Assembly (NCBI GenBank): GCA_964500675.1
Contig: CAZCNY010000004.1
Span: forward strand, 186,001 to 250,000
Source: CAMLJR01 sp964500675
Lineage (GTDB): Bacteria > Pseudomonadota > Gammaproteobacteria > Pseudomonadales > CAMLJR01
Direction: 5' to 3'
Length of the DNA: 64,000 bases
Part shown: one piece after another, positions 33,845 to 46,006 of the stretch
Numbering within the stretch: the stretch's first letter is position 1
Layout of the letters: every line of letters starts with the position of its first letter
Notes under the pieces: generated by a model
Seen by the model: the letters and a program-made list of their open reading frames with translations, nothing else
Databases searched by the model: none
What the model was told of the DNA's origin: nothing
Made by a program: the position numbers and the translations under genes

Positions 33845-35305
33845 TTAGCGCGCGGCGTTCATTCGGCGCACGCTGTAGCCGAAATAAATCACCATGCCAA
33901 CGAGCATCCACACGACCAGACGTATCCATGTATCGCCGGGCAGGCCGGCCATCAGTGCGAAGGCCGACAAGGCACCGAGCGGCGCGATGACCTTGATCGC
34001 GGGCGCGCGAAACGGCCGGTGCAAATCGGGGCGCGTTTTGCGCAGCACGAGCACGCCGATACTCACGATGACAAACGCGAACAGCGTGCCGATCGAAACC
34101 AGTTCGCCGACGAGGCCGATCGGAAATAATCCAGAAAGAATCGCGACGATAACGCCGGTCCACAGTGTGGTCGCGAACGGCGTGCGAAACCGCGGATGCA
34201 CATTCGAAAATGTTTTCGGCAGCAAACCATCGCGCGACATCGAATAAAAAATTCGCGCCTGTCCGAGCAACAGAACCATCACCACCGTCGTCAAACCGCA
34301 GATCGCACCGAGTTTGGCGATGGGCGAAAACCACTTCAAACCGATCGCATCGATGCCGACCGCGATCGGATCGGGCACTTCGAGTCGATCGTAGGGCACG
34401 ATACCGGTCAGCACATACGCGACGGCGGCATACAGGCCCGAACAAATCAGCAGCGAGCCGATGATGCCGAATGGCATATCGCGCTGCGGATTTTTCGCTT
34501 CCTGCGCCGCGCACGACACCGCGTCGAAACCGATGTAGGCAAAAAACACCACGCCGGCACCGCGCAACACACCAGCCCAGCCGAAATTGCCGTGCGCGTC
34601 GACGGGTGGAACGAATTTGCCTTGCGGGTTCGCTGCGGTAATCCAATTGTGGTGATCGACGGCGCCGAAGCCGAGCACGACAAACGCGATCACCACAACC
34701 AATTTAATCACGACGATGACATCGTTCACGCGTGCCGATTCGCGCGTGCCGATCGCGAGCAGGCCGCTCACCGCGAGCACGACGAGCATGGCGGGAATAT
34801 TCAGCAGCGAACCCGTCAGCGCCCAATGGCCGGTGACGGCATCGTAGGTGAGAGGCCCCTGTGCCCACTGTGCGGGAATTACGATGCCGATAGTTTTGAA
34901 AAAGCTGACGACATAGCCCGACCAGCCGATGGCGACGGACACGGCCGCGACGCCGTATTCGAGTACCAGATCCCAGCCGATAATCCACGCGACGAGCTGT
35001 CCCATCGTCGCGTAGGCGTAGGTATAAGCAGAGCCCGCGACGGGAACGGTGGAGGCCATTTCGGCGTAGCACAGTCCGGCGAACACACACACGAAAGCGC
35101 CCGCGATGAACGATAGCACCACGGCGGGTCCGGCCGATTCCGCCGCTGCGTGGCCACTCAACACGAAAATACCGGCGCCGATAATGCAGCCGATGCCGAG
35201 TGCGACGAGATTCCAACCCGACAGCGAACGCTTGAGACCGTGCTCGCTATCGGCAATATCCGCGTGCAGCGCTTCGACCGATTTGCGGGTCCAGTGATTA
35301 TTCAT
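33845..35305 (-). CDS. APC-family amino acid permease
   Basis: The 486-residue protein has about 12-13 membrane helices and the APC start SLSGWNLVALGIGCIIGAGIFVLSGHAA, with the GxGIF substrate loop. It is closest in layout to YhdG/CAT-type amino acid transporters (cationic or general), but the substrate cannot be read from sequence. It is divergent from typA with a 263-base gap. Confidence 0.88.
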   Translation of the reverse strand: MNNHWTRKSVEALHADIADSEHGLKRSLSGWNLVALGIGCIIGAGIFVLSGHAAAESAGPAVVLSFIAGAFVCVFAGLCYAEMASTVPVAGSAYTYAYATMGQLVAWIIGWDLVLEYGVAAVSVAIGWSGYVVSFFKTIGIVIPAQWAQGPLTYDAVTGHWALTGSLLNIPAMLVVLAVSGLLAIGTRESARVNDVIVVIKLVVVIAFVVLGFGAVDHHNWITAANPQGKFVPPVDAHGNFGWAGVLRGAGVVFFAYIGFDAVSCAAQEAKNPQRDMPFGIIGSLLICSGLYAAVAYVLTGIVPYDRLEVPDPIAVGIDAIGLKWFSPIAKLGAICGLTTVVMVLLLGQARIFYSMSRDGLLPKTFSNVHPRFRTPFATTLWTGVIVAILSGLFPIGLVGELVSIGTLFAFVIVSIGVLVLRKTRPDLHRPFRAPAIKVIAPLGALSAFALMAGLPGDTWIRLVVWMLVGMVIYFGYSVRRMNAAR

Positions 35306-35497
35306 GCGTTAGCTCCACTTCAAGTTATCTGTTTTCTTGTGGGCGTTAGTGTCGGCCACCCATGTCTTTTTTCAAAGAAAAAATTCAACAACAAGAGATT
35401 CAAAGCAGAATTTACGCCACTGAAAATCCCCGCCCGCGCGTCGGGCGAGGGATTGGCTTGCGATAAATACCTAGCATGCGTGTCACCTGCTCTAGGG

Positions 35498-35503
35498 TAT
35501 AAT
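35498..35503 (+). promoter_or_regulatory. Candidate -10 box of typA
   Basis: TATAAT lies 66 bases before the GTG start in the typA/permease gap; no clear -35 box is visible 17 bases upstream. Confidence 0.35.
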
Positions 35504-35568
35504 GCGCGGCTTTTTTCGCCTGACCGTCACCGCGGCGGGCCGTATTCTTTTCCTTTGAGGTTTGTGTT

Positions 35569-37386
<1,818 letters not shown>

Positions 37387-37396
37387 GGAATAATCG

Positions 37397-38158
37397 ATGG
37401 ATATGATCGAAGCCTTTGGCTGGATCGGCGAGCTGCAAGCTTGGATTGCGCTCGCCACGCTGACGGCATTGGAAATTGTGCTCGGCATCGACAACATCAT
37501 TTTCATCTCGATTCTGGTCGGTCGTTTGCCAAAAGCGCAGCAGCAATCCGCGCGCGTAATAGGTCTCGGGCTCGCGATGTTCACGCGTATTCTGTTGTTG
37601 TTGTCGCTGGCTTGGGTGATGGGGCTGACCGCACCGCTATTTGCCGTCGCGGGTTTTGAAATTTCAGGGCGCGATTTGATTCTGATCGGTGGCGGTTTGT
37701 TCTTGTTATGGAAAAGCTCGAACGAAATCTTTACCAGCCTCGAAGGCGAAGCGGAACACGTTACGCACGGCGCTGCTAAAGCCGCATTCGCCGCGACGCT
37801 CGTGCAAATTGCCATCATCGATATTGTATTTTCGCTCGATTCCGTCATCACGGCAGTCGGTATGGTGCAGCATTTGCCCGTGATGATTCTCGCGATCATC
37901 ATTGCGGTGGGAGTGATGATGCTTGCGGCGAAATCGATTTCCGATTTTGTCGACGCGCACCCGTCGATCAAAATGCTCGCGCTGAGTTTTTTGACGATGG
38001 TGGGTGTGGCATTGATCGGCGAAGGGCTCGAATTTCACATTCCGAAAGGCTATATCTATTTCGCGATGGCATTTTCGCTGGCCGTTGAGGCGCTCAATAT
38101 TCGCTATCGTAAAAAACGCAGTGCGCCCGTTGCGCTGCGCCATCCCGAAGCACCGTGA
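37397..38158 (+). CDS. TerC family integral membrane protein
   Basis: The 253-residue protein has 7-8 membrane helices and the TerC signatures: EIVLGIDNIIFISIL near the N-terminus with conserved Asp, and IIDIVFSLDSVITAVGM in the second half, the paired acidic motifs of the LysE superfamily. Relatives export metal ions (Mn) or serve in tellurite resistance. It is in an operon with typA (10 bases apart), ended by a bidirectional terminator. Confidence 0.9.
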   Translation: MDMIEAFGWIGELQAWIALATLTALEIVLGIDNIIFISILVGRLPKAQQQSARVIGLGLAMFTRILLLLSLAWVMGLTAPLFAVAGFEISGRDLILIGGGLFLLWKSSNEIFTSLEGEAEHVTHGAAKAAFAATLVQIAIIDIVFSLDSVITAVGMVQHLPVMILAIIIAVGVMMLAAKSISDFVDAHPSIKMLALSFLTMVGVALIGEGLEFHIPKGYIYFAMAFSLAVEALNIRYRKKRSAPVALRHPEAP

Positions 38159-38194
38159 GATTGTTGTTTCGAGCAATGGAAATTCACAGCAATA

Positions 38195-38221
38195 AAAAAG
38201 GCCGCACAATGCGGCCTTTTT
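38195..38221. terminator. Bidirectional terminator between terC and cytochrome gene
   Basis: AAAAAGGCCGCA (38195-38206) and TGCGGCCTTTTT (38210-38221) form a perfect 12-bp stem with a 3-base loop and A/T tracts on both sides, stopping both converging transcripts. Confidence 0.88.
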
Positions 38222-38234
38222 GTTTGGAAGCGAA

Positions 38235-38672
38235 TTACTTGCTCTTCGACACCATGTAATCGACCGCGGATTTGATCTCGTCGTCGGAACATGCGGCACA
38301 GGTTCCCTTGGGTGGCATGGCGCGAATACCGGTGATCGCGTGCTGATGCAGCGTATCAATACCCTGCGCGATGCGCGGTTTCCACGCGGCTTTATCGCCG
38401 AACTTCGGCGCGCCGCCAATACCTGCGCCGTGGCACATTTGGCAGGTGCTATTGAAAACCTCTTCGCCCGATTTCGCTTTGCCGCCGGCCGCCGCGACGG
38501 CGCCACCGCAGGTGCTGTCGCCCTCCATGCACTCACTGCTGACGGGCTTGATGCGCTCCTCGATTTCCTTTTTCTGTTTATCGGTGACGGCGTGGCCAGA
38601 CAAGCTCAACAAGGTACCGAGACTGAATACGGCGAATAATGCGACAACTTTTTTCGACATCGATTTGCTCAC
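38235..38672 (-). CDS. Cytochrome c5 family protein
   Basis: The 145-residue exported protein has a signal peptide (about 1-29) and one heme c site CQMCH with distal Met in the later IRAMPPKG loop. The CAACS pair after it has no His, fitting the disulfide seen in cytochrome c5. It is a periplasmic electron carrier, likely feeding an oxidase. The product starts at MSKSMSKKVVALFAVF. It converges with terC. Confidence 0.9.
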   Translation of the reverse strand: MSKSMSKKVVALFAVFSLGTLLSLSGHAVTDKQKKEIEERIKPVSSECMEGDSTCGGAVAAAGGKAKSGEEVFNSTCQMCHGAGIGGAPKFGDKAAWKPRIAQGIDTLHQHAITGIRAMPPKGTCAACSDDEIKSAVDYMVSKSK

Positions 38673-38791
38673 TATGAAATCCTCATGCCTTAATGACTGA
38701 GACTGAGCCCTGGCAGGCGGGCGGCGGGAAAAACTGGCGCGAATTATATCCAGTAAGCGCCGCTAAAACCAATCCAAGTCATTCGGTCAAT

Positions 38792-40452
<1,661 letters not shown>

Positions 40453-40456
<4 letters not shown>

Positions 40457-40767
40457 TCGGCACCTTCCCCCGTCTCGTCATCGACGGCGACATTGAATTC
40501 ATGCTTTGGAATAGGTTCTTGTAGCGTATCCGCACCGTTTTCCGAAGCCTTTTGACAAAGGATCGTCATTACGGAATCTACACCAAATCCAAGATCGACG
40601 AATGCCGACATGATGTCCCAAAGCGTGCGCAGGAATTCCACCTTCTGCGCTTCGGTCATGTCGAACTCATCGGTGTATTCGAGGTATCGCGCGGCATCGA
40701 ACGGCAGAGTGCCGGGAACCTGTTGCTCTACGCCGGAATCGGCGGGTGAATTGTCTTCATCATCCAT
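40453..40767 (-). CDS. Small acidic protein upstream of recombinase
   Basis: The 104-residue product (start chosen at 40767, with AGGGAGG 8 bases ahead; the frame extends to 40806) is strongly acidic with a helical centre (EAQKVEFLRTLWDIMSAFVDLG). It overlaps the recombinase by ATGA, so both are made together. It may be a recombination directionality or accessory factor, but I do not recognise it and the acidic charge argues against simple DNA binding. Confidence 0.7.
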
Positions 40768-40951
40768 CGAGAAACCCTCCCTTTTCTCGAACATGCAAAG
40801 ACGCAAACGATACGCTTTTGTATGTATACATTTTCATAATACAACCAAGAGTTTTAACAAAGGATGAATACCCCTGTGTGCATGGCAACAATTCGGGATG
40901 GCATTTGCTCATGTTTTTCCCTCCGGCGTTAACGAATGCTGTTGCGGTGCA

Positions 40952-41245
40952 TTAACGGCTGCGCTCGAATTCTCCGCGCGCGCGATCCTGCGCTTTGGCT
41001 TTTCCAAACCCCTCTTTTGCGGCCCCGTCCTGAAGGCCGAGGCGTTCGCTGAGGCGGCGCATCCGCGCCGCGCGTTGCGCGCGCTCGGCATCGTGAACGC
41101 TATGCTCGACGGTGCCGCCGATGGTGTAGTCCAGGTGCGGTTTCGGGCGGTCGAGCTTTGCCCGCAGGGCATCGAGTTCGCGGCGGCATGCGGGATCGCT
41201 CCCGGTGCCCCGCTGGGCACCGGCCTTGCCGTTGAACGCATCCAT
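40952..41245 (-). CDS. Small basic protein in transfer region
   Basis: The 97-residue product is rich in Arg, Ala and Glu and probably helical (DAERAQRAARMRRLSERLGL). Ribosome site AAGGGG lies about 6 bases before the ATG, 9 bases after the previous gene stop. An overlapping frame (40909-41241) is less convincing because it lacks this ribosome site. The function is unknown; its partners are the coupling protein and small neighbours upstream. Confidence 0.55.
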   Translation of the reverse strand: MDAFNGKAGAQRGTGSDPACRRELDALRAKLDRPKPHLDYTIGGTVEHSVHDAERAQRAARMRRLSERLGLQDGAAKEGFGKAKAQDRARGEFERSR

Positions 41246-41254
41246 AGAATCCCC

Positions 41255-41545
41255 TTAGCGGTCGCGCCCGTGGTCGTTGTCGAGATCGCGGGTTTTCGGT
41301 TGACCGCGTTTGGCCGTCAGGGCGTCGAGCTTGCTGATGAACACCACGCCGCCGTGGTTGCGCAGCTCCTCGGGAATATGGTCGAAGCGCAGAATGCCTT
41401 CGCCTTCCTTGCCGGGACGCGGCCAGATCGCGCCGATTTCACGGGCGGCACCGAGGACCGGCTTGCCGTTCTCGTCCTGCCCGACAGTGCGCGCGAAGGA
41501 CACGCGGTGGCTGGGTTGTTTTTTGTCGCTGTCATGCTCGTTCAT
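41255..41545 (-). CDS. Small protein in transfer region
   Basis: The 96-residue hydrophilic product has VSFARTVGQDENGKPVLGAAREIGAIWPRPGKEGEGILRF in two strands and a GGVVFISKLD segment. It resembles short conserved hypotheticals next to coupling proteins on mobilizable elements, but no function is known. Ribosome site CGGAG precedes the ATG; it begins 12 bases after the coupling protein stop. Confidence 0.6.
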   Translation of the reverse strand: MNEHDSDKKQPSHRVSFARTVGQDENGKPVLGAAREIGAIWPRPGKEGEGILRFDHIPEELRNHGGVVFISKLDALTAKRGQPKTRDLDNDHGRDR

Positions 41546-41557
41546 AGCGTTTCTCCG

Positions 41558-43180
41558 TTACTTGGGCCGATAGCCCTCGATGAATGACCATTCGCCGGAC
41601 TGGTACTGCGGCAGGTCGGCGTATTTTTCGGGGACGCGCTCGGTGATGACGCGCGCCCAATGTGAGCCGGAGCGTGAGCCGATCCGCACGCGGTCGGTCG
41701 GCGGGTGATACGGATTCGGCAGGTAATGCCCGGCCATTTCGGGCCGGGTGAAGTACGGGTATTTACTCGCTTGGATCGGGTAGAGATTGAGGCCGCTGAT
41801 GAAAAGAATTTGGCGGTCCTCCGGCATGTTGAGGACTTCATCCCGCGCCATAAGCAAGCGGGGTTGCTTCGTCCGGTGGCTGGCCGCATGGTTCTCGCGG
41901 ACAAGCTCGGTGCCGATCTGAACGGGATCGCCGCCCATAAGCAGATCGCGGATCATCCGCTTGCGCTGGGTCTTCGCTCTTTTCTGGGCCAGTTCGTCGT
42001 CGTATTCGAGTGTCTGCGCACCGAGCATGGCAGACACCATGCTGGCGGTTTCAAGGTCGCGGACCCCCAGGAATTGACGCACCTGCGACGATCCGACGAT
42101 GGTCTGGACGGCCTCCTTGCCGAAATTTCTGGCGATCTGATCGACCCCCTGCCAGCATGACCACATACGACAGCCCATGCCGCGCCCGTAGCTGTAGCCG
42201 CGCAGCAGCGACTCGAACCGCCCCAAAGTCGCCGCCTCGTCGATCATGAACAGGATGCGCGGCGCTTGCGGGTAGCGATATTTGTAGAGCATGGCCGCGC
42301 CGACGAGGGCGCGGGTCATCGGTGCGAGCTGGTCGAGGTATTCGGCGGGAACCGAGAGGTAAACGTTGCAATCTTCCTTGCAGAGCACATCCAGCGAGAA
42401 GTCCGCGCCGCTCAACATATCGTAAATGGCCGGGTCGCTCAGGAAAGAAATCGACTTGAGGATTTCACCGAGAATGGCGCTGAATTCTTTTTCTGCGTTC
42501 TGGCGCTTCCAGTGAATATCGGCGGCGGCGCGACGAATATCGGCGTGCGGCGAATCCGCCATGTCTTCGCCAATGGCCAGCCAATCGCTTTCGTTAACGA
42601 CCGTATTGATGATGTCATAGAGGGCGGACATCGTGATGCCGCCGGTCTTGTAGACATACCACAAGACCAGAAACTCGGCCCACTCACGCGCCCGCAACTC
42701 GAAATACTCGGCCTGCGCGCTGCCCGACAACGCAATCAAATCCGCCACCAGCAGCTTTAAATCCGCGCGCAAGGTCGGCGAATCGGGGCGCAACATATCC
42801 CACGGATTGACGCGCTGGCTCGGCAGGCTGTGCAGCCTGCGCGGATTGATGCAGTAAGCTGCCTTGCCGTAGCGCACCTGATTCTGGATCGAGATTGCCG
42901 TCAGTTCGGCGCGCGGGTCGTTGATGAAGACCCGCATCGGCGAGTACAGCTTGCCGTCGTCGGCCCGATAGCCGCAGGCCGAGTAGGCCAACAGGTCGCG
43001 CAACTTCCCGGTGCCCGCGCCGCCGAACGTAACCATCGGCGCGTCGCTGTCGAGATAGAGGGCACGCTGCCCGTCGAACCCCAGCAGCGGACCGCCGGGT
43101 TTGAACAACCCGGCGCGCTGCATATCCGCTGTGGTTGCCCAGTCGGCGGAGCCGAAGCGGAAGCTTTCATAGTCCATCAT
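41558..43180 (-). CDS. Type IV coupling protein (VirD4/TraG/TraD-like)
   Basis: The 540-residue ATPase links the relaxase-DNA complex to a secretion channel. Walker A is GGAGTGK (in TFGGAGTGKLRDLL, about residues 53-59) and Walker B is RILFMIDEAATLG. Transmembrane helices usually at the N-terminus are absent here; the two-helix protein encoded just upstream (43193-43492) could supply them. A TraG-like C-terminal part (KTQRKRMIRDLLMGGDPVQIG) follows. Confidence 0.85.
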   Translation of the reverse strand: MMDYESFRFGSADWATTADMQRAGLFKPGGPLLGFDGQRALYLDSDAPMVTFGGAGTGKLRDLLAYSACGYRADDGKLYSPMRVFINDPRAELTAISIQNQVRYGKAAYCINPRRLHSLPSQRVNPWDMLRPDSPTLRADLKLLVADLIALSGSAQAEYFELRAREWAEFLVLWYVYKTGGITMSALYDIINTVVNESDWLAIGEDMADSPHADIRRAAADIHWKRQNAEKEFSAILGEILKSISFLSDPAIYDMLSGADFSLDVLCKEDCNVYLSVPAEYLDQLAPMTRALVGAAMLYKYRYPQAPRILFMIDEAATLGRFESLLRGYSYGRGMGCRMWSCWQGVDQIARNFGKEAVQTIVGSSQVRQFLGVRDLETASMVSAMLGAQTLEYDDELAQKRAKTQRKRMIRDLLMGGDPVQIGTELVRENHAASHRTKQPRLLMARDEVLNMPEDRQILFISGLNLYPIQASKYPYFTRPEMAGHYLPNPYHPPTDRVRIGSRSGSHWARVITERVPEKYADLPQYQSGEWSFIEGYRPK

Positions 43181-43192
43181 TGTGCCGCCTCC

Positions 43193-43492
43193 CTACTGCC
43201 GCCAGCCGCGCTCGATCATCGCCGTAACCGCCCAGACGGACGCCAGGGTGATGCCGATGCTCACCGCGCTGTAGATGATGTAGGCTTCCGCCGCGCCGGT
43301 AATCCACGTCGCGGCCTCCGCGTAATCACGTCCGAGCGCGCCGGTGAAATAGTGGTACAGGCCGGGGCCGGTCCAGCGGAAGACAATCGGGGTCAGCATC
43401 AGCGATGCGACCAAGCCGATAGCCTGACCGAGCCGGGAAATCTCGACGGCAAGGCCGCCGTTGTTGTTTTGATTGCCGTTTGTTACGTACAT
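43193..43492 (-). CDS. Two-helix membrane protein next to coupling protein
   Basis: The 99-residue product has two hydrophobic segments (about residues 22-48 and 68-92) with polar ends. It lies 12 bases upstream of the coupling protein gene on the same strand. Since that coupling protein lacks its usual N-terminal membrane helices, this small protein could be its membrane partner. This is inferred from context and no family is recognised. Confidence 0.6.
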   Translation of the reverse strand: MYVTNGNQNNNGGLAVEISRLGQAIGLVASLMLTPIVFRWTGPGLYHYFTGALGRDYAEAATWITGAAEAYIIYSAVSIGITLASVWAVTAMIERGWRQ

Positions 43493-43707
43493 GTGAACCT
43501 CCGTTCGACGTTTCTGAAAATTGCAAAATCATTGTGCGAACGGAATTAGGGCCTGTCATTCAATGACGGCGAAGCTCAGGAAGATTCTGTACCTGCGATG
43601 AAAATAGTTGCCGGAAGCGGCAAAAATCGCAGCGCGGTAGCGAGCCAAAGGCCGCTTGACCGATACTGCCGTCTTGATCGAATTGAATCGGAAACAGGCT
43701 AGAAGTC

Positions 43708-44379
43708 GTGCCACGGAAAAAACGTGTTGGCTGTACCTATTGTTTTGGGTCGAAGCTAAGCGACGAGGTTTTCCGCGTAGTGCTGGCCAGTTTCGTCGCG
43801 GGACTGACGGCGGGCAAAGCGGCGGAGGCTATTGCGGAGATGCTGGGCGACGACGCGGCTTCACCGTCCGACAAAACCATCAACCGACACTATCAGCGGA
43901 TCGGTCTCGCGCTTTACGAGCGGTTTGCGGTGCAGCCCTTTCTTAAAAGCAATCCCCAGTTCAAGCCGTTGAAAGACGCTCACCCGGAGGAATTCGACGC
44001 GCTGATGGACTATGTCTGCGAACGGTTGCACGGCGAGGCAATCGACCCCTACGACGATAAAAACTCCCTGCTCACCGATGAAGAGTCTTTATCGCGGCGT
44101 ATCAAGCCCTGGGCGCTGTCGGATATTTCTTCCGAATACCGCAAGCTTTCGTCGGCGCGCTACGGCATCAAGGCCACCAAGAAAGAACATCTGGGCCTGT
44201 TGGCGTTCAAGGAATTGTATTTCACGCTTTACAACCGCTTTGCCGGTTTGCAACAGGAGCTACTGCCCGCCGACGATCCCGCCATGAAAGACAAGCTCAC
44301 CAGTATCGAAATGACCGATGCGCAAAACGCAGAAATAACCGAGCTGATTTTGGATACGTTCAAGGACGATCCTTGCTAG
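43708..44379 (+). CDS. Hypothetical protein with N-terminal CxxC and HTH-like region
   Basis: The 223-residue product starts MPRKKRVGCTYCFGSKLS, a possible zinc knuckle, followed by VVLASFVAGLTAGKAAEAIAEML and PSDKTINRHYQRIG, which looks like a helix-turn-helix as in transposase-linked regulators. The rest is helical with many Lys and Glu. Its stop overlaps the convergent resolvase stop by four bases. The role is unknown, perhaps a DNA-binding accessory of the element. Confidence 0.6.
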   Translation: MPRKKRVGCTYCFGSKLSDEVFRVVLASFVAGLTAGKAAEAIAEMLGDDAASPSDKTINRHYQRIGLALYERFAVQPFLKSNPQFKPLKDAHPEEFDALMDYVCERLHGEAIDPYDDKNSLLTDEESLSRRIKPWALSDISSEYRKLSSARYGIKATKKEHLGLLAFKELYFTLYNRFAGLQQELLPADDPAMKDKLTSIEMTDAQNAEITELILDTFKDDPC

Positions 44380-44942
44380 GCTCGGCGGCAACCGCTTTCC
44401 CGAAGCGCCCGCCACACCGTCGCCTGCCCGCAACGCAATGTTGCCGCAATTTCAGCAAATGACCGATGTTTCTCGTCACGCAGCCTTTTTGCGCGGCGCA
44501 TCTGTTTCCGGCTCAAACAGCGCGGGCGGCCCGGATATTTTCCGCGCGCCCGTGCGGCCAATAACCCTGCCTTGGTCCGCTCGGAAATTCTCGCGCTCTC
44601 AAGCTGAGCATTCGCGCACGTCACATGAAAAAGGTATTCGCCGATAGGCGTCGAGGTGTCGATATTCTGCGTCAGGGATTTCAGTTCGATCCCATGGCAT
44701 TTGAATTCGTATTCGAGATTGATAAGTTCGCGCGTCCTGCGCCCCAATCGGTCAAGATGCCAGACCACGAGCGTATCGCCTTCCTTTAGAGAATCGAGAA
44801 CGGTGTCGAGCACCGGGCGGCGCTTCGCTTTGCCGCTCACCTTTTCCTGAAAGATTTTCCGGCAACCGGATTTTTTCAGAGCCAGCACTTGCAGGTCGAG
44901 ATTTTGCTCTCCGGTCGAGACACGCGCATAGCCGATCAGCAT
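44376..44942 (-). CDS. Small serine recombinase (resolvase/invertase)
   Basis: The 188-residue protein has the standard resolvase catalytic domain (MLIGYARVSTGEQNLDLQ with Ser9; VWHLDRLGRRTRELI; ARISERTKAGLLAARARGKYPGR) and a C-terminal Hin-like HTH (FAEIAATLRCGQATVWRAL). It may resolve cointegrates or dimers of the element or invert a segment. The upstream gap holds repeats that could be its res sites. Confidence 0.92.
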   Translation of the reverse strand: MLIGYARVSTGEQNLDLQVLALKKSGCRKIFQEKVSGKAKRRPVLDTVLDSLKEGDTLVVWHLDRLGRRTRELINLEYEFKCHGIELKSLTQNIDTSTPIGEYLFHVTCANAQLESARISERTKAGLLAARARGKYPGRPRCLSRKQMRRAKRLRDEKHRSFAEIAATLRCGQATVWRALRESGCRRA

Positions 44943-45261
44943 GGCGAAACCACAAACCTTTCGCGTGGGTTGAAGTGATATTGCGACGAGAACCGTCAGG
45001 CGGGGCGTTCCGAAATGGAACCTTTTCGAATCATACTCAAAGCCTGCTCGATTGCAACAAGAATCCGAGAAAACAGGGGGATGGGCAACCGGACTCCGGC
45101 GTTCCGAAATGGTTCCTTTGTGAAATGAAAGATCGCTGTTAAGCCGCAGTCGCTTATCTCCGTTTTACATCTTCATTTCGGGAATCTGCTTTCCGAAATT
45201 ACGTGCGGCTTGTCGCGGCGGCGCTTTTTCTAGCGCCGGTCTCGATGCCCATTGCTACAGG
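44943..45261. promoter_or_regulatory. Intergenic region with res-like repeats
   Basis: About 320 bases without a gene. GTTCCgaaatGGAAC (45007-45021) is a perfect inverted repeat; a second copy GTTCCGAAATGGTTCC starts at 45101; and ATTTCGG...CCGAAAT lies near 45176-45200. Three related, palindromic sites directly upstream of a serine resolvase fit a res locus (subsites I-III). Confidence 0.5.
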
Positions 45262-46002
45262 ATGAACGGAATGAACACCCTGAAAATAGCCGTTGCGTTG
45301 TTGGCTCTGACGATTGGCCGCGCCTATGCGCTCGGCGTCGGCGAGTGCCACAGCATTGCCGATATGACCGAGAAGCTGAAAGCCGAGGATCAGCACTCTT
45401 TCCTGGTTGCCTTGCGTCCAACAAAGAAAGGAGAAGGGTTTGTAGGAGAAGGCACCCACAAATGGGTGGCCCTGCTCGGCATGATGATTACATCGAATAA
45501 CGACGGATCGCTGGGATATATCCTTCAAACGGATAAACCCTTTTACGCAAACCCGTCCCAGAGTTGCGTCTACGCAAGGCTGTCGCATATTCACTTCTAC
45601 GATGCGCGCGCGTCGGATAATCCGCCCTCGGTTTATACGAAGGCAACCCGCGATGAGGCGTTGGCACAATGCCAGAAAATGGTCGATTCAGGGGAAATTC
45701 CGGTACATACCTGCCGGTACTTGAATGACCTAATTAAAAACCCGTCTCCGAACGGAGATTTGGTAACGCTGCAAGCCAACAATCAACGCAAACAACCTGA
45801 TGGCTCCTATAAAGATGACGGCATTCTCGTGACCGTGACTGCAAACTTAAAATCTAAAAACGACGATATGGCCTATCAGATTGGTGACATTTTCAACACG
45901 ACGAGCGAAGGGGCTACTGTTCTGCGGGACACCATACATGAAATAAAATATACAAAAAATGGGGAAGTCCGATTGACAGCGCTCAATCGGCACTCTGATT
46001 AG
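45262..46002 (+). CDS. Exported hypothetical protein
   Basis: The 246-residue product has a signal peptide (TLKIAVALLALTIGRAYA, cut before LGVGE; the ATG at 45271 is an alternative start) and a strand-rich body with several Cys residues that may form disulfides in the periplasm. No family is recognised. It stands alone on the plus strand between leftward transfer-type genes. Confidence 0.6.
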   Translation: MNGMNTLKIAVALLALTIGRAYALGVGECHSIADMTEKLKAEDQHSFLVALRPTKKGEGFVGEGTHKWVALLGMMITSNNDGSLGYILQTDKPFYANPSQSCVYARLSHIHFYDARASDNPPSVYTKATRDEALAQCQKMVDSGEIPVHTCRYLNDLIKNPSPNGDLVTLQANNQRKQPDGSYKDDGILVTVTANLKSKNDDMAYQIGDIFNTTSEGATVLRDTIHEIKYTKNGEVRLTALNRHSD

Positions 46003-46006
46003 GCGA

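Noticed and set aside
34196..35116. 306-residue frame antisense to the amino acid permease
   Set aside because: Extremely His/Arg/Asp-rich and patternless; a shadow of the GC-rich permease gene.
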